The notes below the pieces were generated by a model. That model was given only the letters and a program-made list of their open reading frames with translations. It ran no database searches and was not told where the DNA came from. A program made the translations under genes and the position numbers. A stretch of 60,261 bases of DNA, taken from assembly GCA_017985675.1 (NCBI GenBank), contig JAGNXB010000014.1:1-60261 (forward strand), read 5' to 3'. Shown one piece after another: positions 8,672-16,733 of this stretch; position 1 is the first letter of the stretch, and the number at the start of each line of letters is the position of its first letter. This DNA comes from Saprospiraceae bacterium (GTDB lineage Bacteria; Bacteroidota; Bacteroidia; Chitinophagales; Saprospiraceae).

Positions 8672-8835
8672 TGTTTAGTGCTTAAATAACCCAGCATCCA
8701 GAACTCCAGAACCTAGAACTGCGGAACCCTTAGCGTCTTATCGGCGTTCCTACTCCCCTCCTCCCCTTCTCGACTCCTCCCACTAAATCCCTTTTATCCA
8801 ATAACTCCCCTATTTTTACACTTTATACTTCGATT

Positions 8836-10683
8836 ATGTTCAGGAAGAGAATTATTTTAATGTTGCTGACTGGTTTGTGCTTGGTCACTACTGTGCCACT
8901 ATCTGCTCAGGATAAATTGATTGTAGAGCCCCCGCACTGGTATACGGGCATGCACCGCAATGATTTGCTGCTGGTGTTGCACGAAGAAGGCATAGGTCAC
9001 TGGAAGCCAGAACTGAAGGAGCGCAGCATTAAAATTGATGTGGTATATCCCTGTCCCAATCCCAATTACCTCTTCATTCAGCTCACCTGGGATGCTGTTT
9101 TCCGCCCCTCAACTATTGTCCTTAAACTCACGAAAGAGGGCAGAGCAAGGGAAATACCTTACACTTTTAAAGCAAGAGACCGCGAATTCAAGCCTGCCGG
9201 GATAACTCATGCAGATGTCATGTACCTGATTACGCCGGATCGATTTGCCAATGGTGACCTTCGCAATGATCAAATACCCGGTATGAAACAATCCGGTACA
9301 AACCGCAAATCCCCATCGGCACGGCATGGTGGCGACTTAAAAGGCATTACGGACCACATCAATTATATACACAACCTGGGGGTAACGACCCTGGCACTCA
9401 ATCCTGTTTACACCAGCGATCAGGCGCAATCCAGCTACAATGGATATGCGATAACGGATCATTATGGTATCGATCCACGCCTGGGTGATTCTACAACTTA
9501 TCGGGACTTGGTATCTACTGCCCACAATAAAGGTATGAAGGTGGTCAAGGAAATTAATTTTAATCAGGCCGGCGACAACCATCATTTGATGCGCGACCTA
9601 CCCTTCAAGGAATGGGTAAACCCTATCGATGGTGGCAATCATCATTTGGAGAACGCTACCCTCGCAGATCCGTACGCGAGCAACTACGATAAAAAACGTT
9701 TTGCCGAAGGATGGGTAGATGAGCAGATGCCTGATCTGAATCAGCGTGACCCCTTACTGAGTTGGTACCTGATTCAACATAGTTTATGGTGGATAGCACA
9801 ATATCAACTGGATGCCTTTCGGTTGGATGGATATGCCTACACTGATCAGGAATTTATGGGACGATTGGCCCAGGAGGTTGAATTGGCATATCCTCGATTT
9901 TTTATGTTTGCAGATATCCATGCTAATTCGCCCGCCATTCAAAACTGGTTCGTCGGTTCCAGTAGTCCAGGCACTGAAGTAAAACACAAACTTAAAAGTG
10001 TATCTGATTATTCACTCCAGGCCGCATTGGAAAAAGCATTTATTGAAACAAATCATACCAACTCAGGTGTCAACCATATTTATGATGTATTGGCTGCTGA
10101 TTTTATGCAACCCCATGCCGACTTACTCGTCACTTTTGTGGACAATCAAAATGTGTCCCGTTATTTTGGACAGGTCAAAAAAGACTTTAGAAAATATAAA
10201 GCCGGATTGGCCATATTAGCTACGACAAGGGGAATTCCATGTCTGTATTATGGCACGGAAATACTGATGAAAGAAACGGCAAATAATGATGTTGTCCGTC
10301 AGGATTTTCCAGGTGGCTGGGCCAGCGATAAAAAAAATAAATTCCTGAAAGATGGTCGTAGTCGGCAAGAGCGAGAGGCACATGATTATATAAAAACACT
10401 ATTTACCTGGCGTGTTACAAATCCGGCAATTATGCAGGGTACACTGACCCAATTTGTGCCCGAAAATGGGATATACACCTACTTCAGAAGGTATGGTACA
10501 AACGTTGTCATGGTCGCCGTAAATGGCAATGCTAAAGCCACCACATTATCTCTGACACCTTATAGCGAATTTATATCGGGTAAACGCAAGGCAAAAAATG
10601 TCGTTTCCGGGCGACAGTATGATTTAGACAGGGACTGGACGCTGGATGCATTTGAAGCGCGTGTTGTTGAATTGACGTATTAA
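8836..10683 (+). CDS. Cyclomaltodextrinase-like GH13 protein with degenerate active site
   Basis: 615 residues: signal peptide to ~24, a Cyc-maltodext_N-type beta domain (~26-115), a TIM barrel (~130-520; LITPDRFANGD, RHGGDLKGITDHINYI, YNGYAITDHYGIDPR, MPDLNQRDPLL, ATTRGIPCLYYGTEILM) and a C-terminal beta domain (~530-615). The scaffold is that of SusA/neopullulanase-like enzymes, but catalytic region I (D-x4-H) reads Glu239...Gln244, the general acid Glu is Asp360 (ADIHAN instead of GE-W), and region IV NHD is Asn437-Gln438-Asn439. Only Arg329 and nucleophile Asp331 of region II remain. It may be a glycan-binding pseudoenzyme or an altered enzyme. It lies 14 bases before a glycosyltransferase gene. 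Confidence 0.88.
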   Translation: MFRKRIILMLLTGLCLVTTVPLSAQDKLIVEPPHWYTGMHRNDLLLVLHEEGIGHWKPELKERSIKIDVVYPCPNPNYLFIQLTWDAVFRPSTIVLKLTKEGRAREIPYTFKARDREFKPAGITHADVMYLITPDRFANGDLRNDQIPGMKQSGTNRKSPSARHGGDLKGITDHINYIHNLGVTTLALNPVYTSDQAQSSYNGYAITDHYGIDPRLGDSTTYRDLVSTAHNKGMKVVKEINFNQAGDNHHLMRDLPFKEWVNPIDGGNHHLENATLADPYASNYDKKRFAEGWVDEQMPDLNQRDPLLSWYLIQHSLWWIAQYQLDAFRLDGYAYTDQEFMGRLAQEVELAYPRFFMFADIHANSPAIQNWFVGSSSPGTEVKHKLKSVSDYSLQAALEKAFIETNHTNSGVNHIYDVLAADFMQPHADLLVTFVDNQNVSRYFGQVKKDFRKYKAGLAILATTRGIPCLYYGTEILMKETANNDVVRQDFPGGWASDKKNKFLKDGRSRQEREAHDYIKTLFTWRVTNPAIMQGTLTQFVPENGIYTYFRRYGTNVVMVAVNGNAKATTLSLTPYSEFISGKRKAKNVVSGRQYDLDRDWTLDAFEARVVELTY

Positions 10684-10697
10684 TTTTTTCGAAGCAG

Positions 10698-12176
10698 ATG
10701 AAGAAAACATGGTTTAATGAACGCCAGACCAATATAATCATCCTTTCCCTTTTGGGATTAGGCATTTTTGCTGGTATTGCGGAAATGCCTCTTCGTGGTG
10801 AAGAGCCCCGTAGATCATTACTTGCTTTGGAAATGCTGCTCTCCGGTGATTTTTTACAACCAACCATTCACGGTTGGTTGTATTATAATAAACCCCCCCT
10901 TTTTAATTGGATTATTTCGGGATTATTCCGTGTTTTTGGGTACCCTTATGATTGGTTGGTGCGTGTGCCCTCTCTGGTAGGATTTGTTGTCATGGGTTGG
11001 ATCCATTATAAAGTGACACGGGTTTATCTTGGTGAAATCGTTGCGCGCTGGTCGGCATTATTTTTAATGACTTCTGTACATTTTTTATTTTTTGCCACGG
11101 TTATCAGTGGTGAAATGGATTTGTTTTATAGTTTAATTGTGTATTTACAAGCCATTGCAATTTTTCATTTTCTGGAAAAAGGCCAGGTGCTAAAAATGAT
11201 GTTAGTTTCCTATGCATTAATGGCAATAGGACTATTAACCAAAGGGACACCCTCGCTGGCCTTTCAGGCTATAACATTAATCGCCTGGTTGCCGCTCAGA
11301 GGCCATTGGCGACTGCTATTTTCATGGCAACATCTACTTGGCATTGGCATGGCATGTTTTATTCTTGCGACATATTTAATCCCCTATCATTTTTCAGGGG
11401 GGAATATTAGTTTATTAGGTTTTAATTTATTAGAAGAAGCCTCCCGCAAATCATTGACGACTTCGCCACTATGGGAATTACCACTCCATGTAATCCTTTT
11501 TCCGCTGAAGGTGCTCGCTCTGTTTTTGCCCTGGTCATTGTTGATTGCCTACTGGTTTCGAAAAGATTGGAATTCGGTGATTCGAGAACACCCCTTCATC
11601 TTGTTTGCTGTATTGTTTGTGTGTACCAACCTTGCTCCATATTGGCTTTCGCCGGATTCTCGGGATCGGTATCTCTATGCTTTTGGTCCTTTCATCACAT
11701 TACTCCTGGCATATGGATATACCCGATTTAGCAAAATCCCTGGTCGATGGGTGGTGGTATTCATCCTTATTTTAAGTTCGGCGCGTATAGGCTACAACCT
11801 GGTGGTTATACCCATCCAGAAAAAGCATATTTACAATATTAATTTATTTGATCGCATGGCGAAAGAAGCGCTTAGCCTTGCCGGGGCAGAGCCTCTGCAC
11901 GCCCTGGGTGAAACAGATACACTGGCCATAGATATTTCGATTGGTTCTTATGTTTTTAGAGATACCATTCTGGAACCGACCTGGCTACCCTATCAGATCC
12001 CTTTTTATATTGCAAGAGAGCGCCAGAAAATTATGGTTTCAGATACGGTGATGCAACCAGGCATTTATTATCTGGCAACCCGGTCTGAAGTGGACACCAC
12101 GATCTGTACTATTTATGCACGTTATTCTACTGAAAATGGGGACGACAACTGGATTTTGTGCAAGATGAAGGAGTAG
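10698..12176 (+). CDS. ArnT/PMT-like GT-C glycosyltransferase (family 39 type)
   Basis: A 492-residue polytopic membrane protein with around twelve hydrophobic helices. The first extracytoplasmic loop holds MPLRGEEPRRS (Glu35, Glu36, Arg38, Arg39), corresponding to the acidic D/E-E-x-R site of ArnT and related lipid-phosphate-sugar transferases, followed by YYNKPPLFNWI, the NKPPL motif of the family. A soluble C-terminal part starts near 395. It would move a sugar from a polyprenyl-phosphate donor to lipid or protein on the periplasmic side. Start 14 bases after the GH13-like gene suggests co-transcription. Acceptor unknown. Confidence 0.85.
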   Translation: MKKTWFNERQTNIIILSLLGLGIFAGIAEMPLRGEEPRRSLLALEMLLSGDFLQPTIHGWLYYNKPPLFNWIISGLFRVFGYPYDWLVRVPSLVGFVVMGWIHYKVTRVYLGEIVARWSALFLMTSVHFLFFATVISGEMDLFYSLIVYLQAIAIFHFLEKGQVLKMMLVSYALMAIGLLTKGTPSLAFQAITLIAWLPLRGHWRLLFSWQHLLGIGMACFILATYLIPYHFSGGNISLLGFNLLEEASRKSLTTSPLWELPLHVILFPLKVLALFLPWSLLIAYWFRKDWNSVIREHPFILFAVLFVCTNLAPYWLSPDSRDRYLYAFGPFITLLLAYGYTRFSKIPGRWVVVFILILSSARIGYNLVVIPIQKKHIYNINLFDRMAKEALSLAGAEPLHALGETDTLAIDISIGSYVFRDTILEPTWLPYQIPFYIARERQKIMVSDTVMQPGIYYLATRSEVDTTICTIYARYSTENGDDNWILCKMKE

Positions 12177-12278
12177 CCAAGCTTTTTACAACTGGTGCTT
12201 TTGAATTGTATACCTTTTGTGAATAATTTTGTTTAGACGCAACAACAACCAACAGTTTCTCATGTCAATGAGTCTGCT

Positions 12279-12286
12279 TATCTTTG
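12279..12286 (+). promoter_or_regulatory. Bacteroidota -7 box (TATCTTTG) for paaE
   Basis: Exact TAnnTTTG match 20 bases upstream of the paaE ATG. The expected transcription start (~12293) falls inside the palindrome at 12287-12302, so a bound repressor would block initiation and the leader would be only about a dozen bases. Confidence 0.65.
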
Positions 12287-12302
12287 CGAACGAACGTTCA
12301 TT
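12287..12302. promoter_or_regulatory. PaaR/TetR-type palindromic operator
   Basis: The segment gaacgaacgttcattc (12288-12303) is a palindrome with 14 of 16 positions symmetric, centred on aacg|... within cgaacgaacgttca. The consensus I recall for Thermus PaaR, CNAACGNNCGTTNG, is matched at all fixed positions except the last in 12287-12300. It sits immediately after the TATCTTTG box and before the paaE start, and a TetR-type regulator is encoded by the second gene of this unit, so autoregulation is likely. Confidence 0.6.
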
Positions 12303-12305
12303 CGT

Positions 12306-13388
12306 ATGATTCATTTCCATCCACTCCGTGTGGCAGAGGTACGCCGGGAAACCGAAGACACTGTATCGATTGCCTTTGATATTCCAGAACCACTTCGGTC
12401 TGCCTTTTCTTATGATGCCGGGCAATATTTGACCTTGCGCACTTTCCTCGACGGAGAGGATGTGCGTCGCTCGTATTCTCTGTGCAGTGCGCCAAGTGAA
12501 GGGCAGTGGCGTGTAGCCGTGAAGGAAGTTCCCGAAGGTCGATTTTCGACCTGGGCAAACCGCACGCTGCAGGCAGGCGAAACGCTTGATGTCATGGCAC
12601 CGCAGGGTCGCTTTGTCATTCATCCCGATCGGGCACAAGCACGTCATTATGTGCTCTTCGCCGCAGGTAGCGGGATCACTCCTGTTATAGCAATTGCAAA
12701 AGAAGTATTGGCCAGCGAACCGGAAAGCCAGGTTACCCTTTTTTACGGAAACCGAAGTATGCGGTCTGTTATCTTTTTGGAAGAGTTGGAAAACTTAAAA
12801 AACCGCTTTCTGGGAAGGCTTAGTTTGCATTTCATTTTTAGCAAAGAACATCAGTCCAGTCCGCTTTTTGAGGGGCGCATTAATGGCGATCGTTGCAAGG
12901 AGCTATTATCCCATTTTGTCCACGCAACGGGCCGTGAGCAATATTATATCTGTGGACCGGAAGAAATGATCCGCGACATCATCCATACCTTGAAAGAAGG
13001 TGGCATTCCGGAAGATCAAGTCCATTTTGAGCTCTTTACATCACCCGTGGGCCCCTTAGGGACATCCAATGAGCTGGTAAAAGATACGGCATCGCATGTA
13101 GGCGAGCGTGCTCGGGTACAGGTGAAATTGGATGGACGCGTTTTTGCCTTTGAATTGGATTACAATGGGCAAAATATCCTGGATGCCAGCATGGTAACCG
13201 GCGCTGATTTGCCTTTCTCCTGCAAAGGAGGGGTGTGTTGTACTTGTCGTGCCAAATTGGTGACGGGTCAGGTGAGCATGGATGCCAATTATGCACTTGA
13301 GCCATGGGAAGTGGAACAGGGGTTTATTCTGACCTGTCAGTCTCATCCGCGCACCACAGACCTTTTTGTCGATTTTGATCAACAATGA
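12306..13388 (+). CDS. paaE: Phenylacetyl-CoA epoxidase reductase subunit
   Basis: 360 residues with the layout of PaaE/PaaK: FAD-binding barrel with RRSYSLCSAP (~53-62), NAD-binding lobe with AAGSGITPVIAIAKEVL (~118-135), and a C-terminal plant-type [2Fe-2S] ferredoxin domain with Cys306, Cys311, Cys314 and Cys344 (C-x4-C-x2-C-x29-C). It passes electrons from NADPH to the di-iron epoxidase PaaA, which epoxidises phenylacetyl-CoA. The other subunits (paaABCD) are not in the window. The stop overlaps the start of the TetR gene by 4 bases (ATGA). Start at the ATG just behind the promoter-operator. Confidence 0.9.
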   Translation: MIHFHPLRVAEVRRETEDTVSIAFDIPEPLRSAFSYDAGQYLTLRTFLDGEDVRRSYSLCSAPSEGQWRVAVKEVPEGRFSTWANRTLQAGETLDVMAPQGRFVIHPDRAQARHYVLFAAGSGITPVIAIAKEVLASEPESQVTLFYGNRSMRSVIFLEELENLKNRFLGRLSLHFIFSKEHQSSPLFEGRINGDRCKELLSHFVHATGREQYYICGPEEMIRDIIHTLKEGGIPEDQVHFELFTSPVGPLGTSNELVKDTASHVGERARVQVKLDGRVFAFELDYNGQNILDASMVTGADLPFSCKGGVCCTCRAKLVTGQVSMDANYALEPWEVEQGFILTCQSHPRTTDLFVDFDQQ

Positions 13389-13966
13389 GTGCACCTGTCC
13401 ATAGTGTAAAAAAAGAAGCGATTTATGCGGCAGCGGCTCGCCTGTTTCGAGAAAAGGGTTATAGCGCAACAAGCATGCGTGAACTGGCAGCCGCGGTAGA
13501 CTTAGAGGCGTCCAGCCTCTACAGCCATATTTCTTCCAAGGCAGATCTGCTTGATCACATTTGTTTTTCAGCAGCGGATGCATTCACCAGGGGCATCAAA
13601 AGTGTTGAACAATCAGGAGAGAGTCCGCTGGATCAAATAAGGGCATTAATCCGGCTGCATGTTCACATTGCTTTGAAGGATCCCAGCAGCCAAACCGTTT
13701 TTAATGACGAATGGCGGCATTTGCCTCCTGAAAGGTTGGCCACATTTCACACCTTGCGTCGCAATTATGAAGAAGATTTTCTGCGTATTATAGATGCGGC
13801 CAAACGGAAAGGGCAATTAAAAGATATTCCGACAAAAACCATATTGTTGACCATTTTGTCGGGCATGCGCTGGTTGCACAATGGCAAAATCACCTCAAAA
13901 AAAGATCAGGATGAACGTCTGGCGGAGGATATGTGCACGCTTTTTTTAGAGGGATTGTGTCGTTAA
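13385..13966 (+). CDS. TetR-family regulator, probable PaaR-type repressor
   Basis: 193 residues. Residues ~8-55 form the TetR helix-turn-helix (IYAAAARLFREKGYSATSMRELAAAVDLEASSLYSHISSKADLLDHI), and the rest is an all-helical ligand domain. It overlaps paaE by 4 bases, so the two are co-translated. In Thermus, PaaR represses phenylacetate genes and responds to phenylacetyl-CoA; here the same logic is inferred from the operon partner and the palindrome in front of paaE. Ends 40 bases before a convergent gene. Confidence 0.85.
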   Translation: MSAPVHSVKKEAIYAAAARLFREKGYSATSMRELAAAVDLEASSLYSHISSKADLLDHICFSAADAFTRGIKSVEQSGESPLDQIRALIRLHVHIALKDPSSQTVFNDEWRHLPPERLATFHTLRRNYEEDFLRIIDAAKRKGQLKDIPTKTILLTILSGMRWLHNGKITSKKDQDERLAEDMCTLFLEGLCR

Positions 13967-14005
13967 TTTTTTACTTTTTTCGCCCTTTAATTTTGGACAG
14001 AATTA

Positions 14006-15799
14006 TTAAAAAGACGGCACAGTCAGTACCAGGGTTTGATCGTTAAAAATAGCCTGGACAACATAAATTCCATCGGTCGGCAACGGCTGTGAAAAAGTAA
14101 ATTGTTGTACCCCTTTTTGCAATTCCCTTTTCTCCGTATAAATGAAGATACCGGCACTGTTATAACACCGAAAAGTGACCCATTGATGCGCAGGGCTGCC
14201 GACCTGAAACAAGATGCCCTCGGCGGCAGAAGCTGCTATTTGTTGGAAGGAAATAGCTTGTGTCGCAATCGTCACTTCCTGTACCGGACTGTAGGAATAC
14301 GAACCATCATAATCCTCCTGTTTTATGCGATAATAATTGGATCCCTCCACGGGAAGCGGGTCGGTAGCTACGTAGGTTTGAAGTGCAGTGCTATTCCCTG
14401 CGGCAGGTAGTCGGTCGATGAGCTGGAACTGCTTTCCATCCTGACTGCGCTCGACATAAAACCAGGCGCTGTTCCATTCGCTGGCCGTTGTCCATTCCAG
14501 TTGCACGCCTTTAGGACCTGGGACTGCAGAAAAACTTTGCCATTCTATTGGGAGGGGAAGTGGGGGGTACGTATAATTTAAACACTCTATGTCAAGATTA
14601 GTGATGTTGTTACAACAAATAGCCTTCATATTATTATTACCATATACATCGGGAATATGATCAAAACCTAAGCCATGAGTTAATTCATGAATCAACATAG
14701 TTGTATAATCTGCTGCTGATAAACAAGCACCTGCGCTATCATTTACAATAACAAATGATCGATCGCCTGTAGACCAGGTATCACCGTCAAATGAATGACT
14801 GCCTCCGAAGTACAAACCGCCAATTGCCAAAACCATGGTGCAATTTCCCAAACTTAATACTTGATTACATGGATCATTATAGATTACTAAGGCTTCTCTA
14901 GGACCAACATTGGCCGTGAAATTACCGCCGTAAGCGCCGTAGCCTCCCAAACAATTAGGGTCATAATTTTGCATGCCACCGTAGGTAAGGCTTATGCCAG
15001 GATAAGATCCTATCATAGTAGTAATTGCATTTTGGACTAACAAGTGAACATTTGCTTCATAATTATCTCCATTATCTTCACTTCGAAGTACTATGTCATC
15101 ACCAGGGAATCCTTGATACCTTACTCTATTATTGCTGCCGTCCATGAAGTATCGGCAATGCACCGGAGCTGTTCTAAATGTTGCTGTTAGTTCTTCAATG
15201 AGGTTTTGACCCTCAATTATTTTCGAATTCCATTGGGTTTTACCTTGTATAACATAAGTTAAATGACTTAATAATTTGTCGGTTTCATAGGTAATTAGTG
15301 GCTCTACAGGAACGCCATCAGGCCGTTCAAGAGGTTGTATACCCTCAGACTCTTTATTTGGCACCAAATAAGACGTGCCGTTCAGAATCTGCTCGTCAAA
15401 AACGCCATATGCCATGAGGCTGGTTTGCCAAAAGGAAGAGTTTTCAATTTTTGTTAAAAATATGAGATAAGTTCTATCCCTCACAAATTCAGGATCACCC
15501 CAAATCATTATTTCTTGATCACCATTTTTATGCCACCAGGAATTAAGGTAAAATTGTTCTCCTTGAACAAATTGATTTTTGAGATCTACTTTGATGGTAA
15601 AGTGAATTTGGCGTCTTATAATCCCTTGCTCTTTACTAAACCCAATGTCCTCCACTTTCGCCATCACAACAGCATCTGCGGCTTTGGCCATTTCGCCAAG
15701 GTTGGGAAATGGAATGATTGTAGTGGCGAATGTACCAATGAGGGTACTGGTTATTGCGAGCAATGTGAGCGCACTCCGCAGGAGAGAACGTAAAGTCAT
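14006..15799 (-). CDS. Secreted metzincin metalloprotease with C-terminal sorting-type domain
   Basis: About 597 residues from the ATG at 15799; the frame is open to 15880, but the internal Met (MTLRSLLRSALTLLAITSTLIG) starts a proper signal peptide. The zinc motif HELTHGLGFDH fits HExxHxxGxxH, with a downstream Met-turn candidate (NNNMKAICC). The first ~200 residues are a non-catalytic region. After residue ~420 comes a fibronectin-like segment (VQLEWTTASEWNSAWFYVERSQDG, NYYRIKQEDYDGSYSYS) and a C-terminal beta tail typical of proteins exported by the T9SS, though its final residues are not a textbook type A tail. Substrate unknown. It is convergent with the paaE-tetR unit. Confidence 0.82.
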   Translation of the reverse strand: MTLRSLLRSALTLLAITSTLIGTFATTIIPFPNLGEMAKAADAVVMAKVEDIGFSKEQGIIRRQIHFTIKVDLKNQFVQGEQFYLNSWWHKNGDQEIMIWGDPEFVRDRTYLIFLTKIENSSFWQTSLMAYGVFDEQILNGTSYLVPNKESEGIQPLERPDGVPVEPLITYETDKLLSHLTYVIQGKTQWNSKIIEGQNLIEELTATFRTAPVHCRYFMDGSNNRVRYQGFPGDDIVLRSEDNGDNYEANVHLLVQNAITTMIGSYPGISLTYGGMQNYDPNCLGGYGAYGGNFTANVGPREALVIYNDPCNQVLSLGNCTMVLAIGGLYFGGSHSFDGDTWSTGDRSFVIVNDSAGACLSAADYTTMLIHELTHGLGFDHIPDVYGNNNMKAICCNNITNLDIECLNYTYPPLPLPIEWQSFSAVPGPKGVQLEWTTASEWNSAWFYVERSQDGKQFQLIDRLPAAGNSTALQTYVATDPLPVEGSNYYRIKQEDYDGSYSYSPVQEVTIATQAISFQQIAASAAEGILFQVGSPAHQWVTFRCYNSAGIFIYTEKRELQKGVQQFTFSQPLPTDGIYVVQAIFNDQTLVLTVPSF

Positions 15800-15955
15800 G
15801 GTTTCCGGGATTAGGAAAGTTAAGATATTCAAAATTAGCCCGTTCCTATTTACAAAGCAATAGTTTGACCTGCAACTCATCTACTTTTATTACGTTTGAT
15901 GTTTAAATCCAGGATAAGTGATCGCTTGTTGTGGGTGACCATAAAACCTAATGCC

Positions 15956-16729
15956 ATGAAAACCAAGGAAGAAATAGTCAACAATTGGCTGCCTCGTTAT
16001 ACGGGCATGACCTTGGACCAGTTTGGATCATATATTCTTCTTTGCAATTTTACCCATTATGTAGAGCTTTTTGCGGAATGGAATAAGGTGCCTGTGATAG
16101 GCCGGGATCGCTCCATGATGTGTGCTACCCATGGCAAAATAACCATCATCAACTTCGGAATGGGCAGCCCCAATGCAGGAACAATTATTGATTTGTTGAC
16201 TGCGGTGATGCCCAAGGCGGTACTTTTCCTTGGCAAATGTGGTGGCCTCCGCACGGATAAAAACAAAGTGGGCGACCTCATTCTGCCCATTGCCGCCATT
16301 CGGGGGGAAGGAACGTCAAATGACTATTTACCCCCAGAGGTGCCGGCACTTCCTGCCTTCGCACTTCAAAAAGCTATTTCCACCACCATCCGGGAATTTG
16401 AAAAGGACTATTGGACTGGGACAGTATATACTACGAACAAAAGAGTATGGGAACACCGGGAGGACTTCAAAGAATACCTCCGCGAGTTGCGGTGCCTGGC
16501 CATTGATATGGAAACCGCGACCATATTTATAGCTGCGTTTAAAAATCAGATGCCTGCCGGAGCATTGTTATTAGTCAGTGACCTGCCTATGATGCCCGAA
16601 GGTGTGAAAACAGATGCCTCTGACAAGACGGTTACCGAACAGTATGTAAAAACACACCTTCATATAGGTATCCGCTCACTGGAACAACTGATCAATAATG
16701 GGGAGACGGTAAAGCACCTGCGGTTTTAA
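15956..16729 (+). CDS. amn: AMP nucleosidase, short Bacteroidetes type
   Basis: 257 residues from the ATG at 15956 (MKTKEEIVNNWLPRYTG), the usual N-terminus of the ~260-residue AMP nucleosidase-like family; an upstream extension to 15896 in the same frame lacks similarity. The nucleoside phosphorylase fold is clear: INFGMGSPNAGTIIDLL (~63-80), FLGKCGGL (~88-95), and CLAIDMETATIFIAAF (~178-193) with the Met-Glu nucleoside-binding pair, then LVSDLPMMPEGVKT with the catalytic Asp. It cleaves AMP to adenine and ribose 5-phosphate. It ends 4 bases from the convergent paaZ stop. A nucleoside phosphorylase role cannot be fully excluded. Confidence 0.85.
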   Translation: MKTKEEIVNNWLPRYTGMTLDQFGSYILLCNFTHYVELFAEWNKVPVIGRDRSMMCATHGKITIINFGMGSPNAGTIIDLLTAVMPKAVLFLGKCGGLRTDKNKVGDLILPIAAIRGEGTSNDYLPPEVPALPAFALQKAISTTIREFEKDYWTGTVYTTNKRVWEHREDFKEYLRELRCLAIDMETATIFIAAFKNQMPAGALLLVSDLPMMPEGVKTDASDKTVTEQYVKTHLHIGIRSLEQLINNGETVKHLRF

Positions 16730-16733
16730 TACA

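Noticed and set aside
12186..12647. Minus-strand frame of 153 codons over the paaE start
   Set aside because: Antisense to paaE and across its promoter-operator; Arg/Cys/His-rich composition and no domain.
13056..13583. Minus-strand frame of 175 codons
   Set aside because: Shadow of paaE and the TetR gene, both strongly supported on the plus strand.
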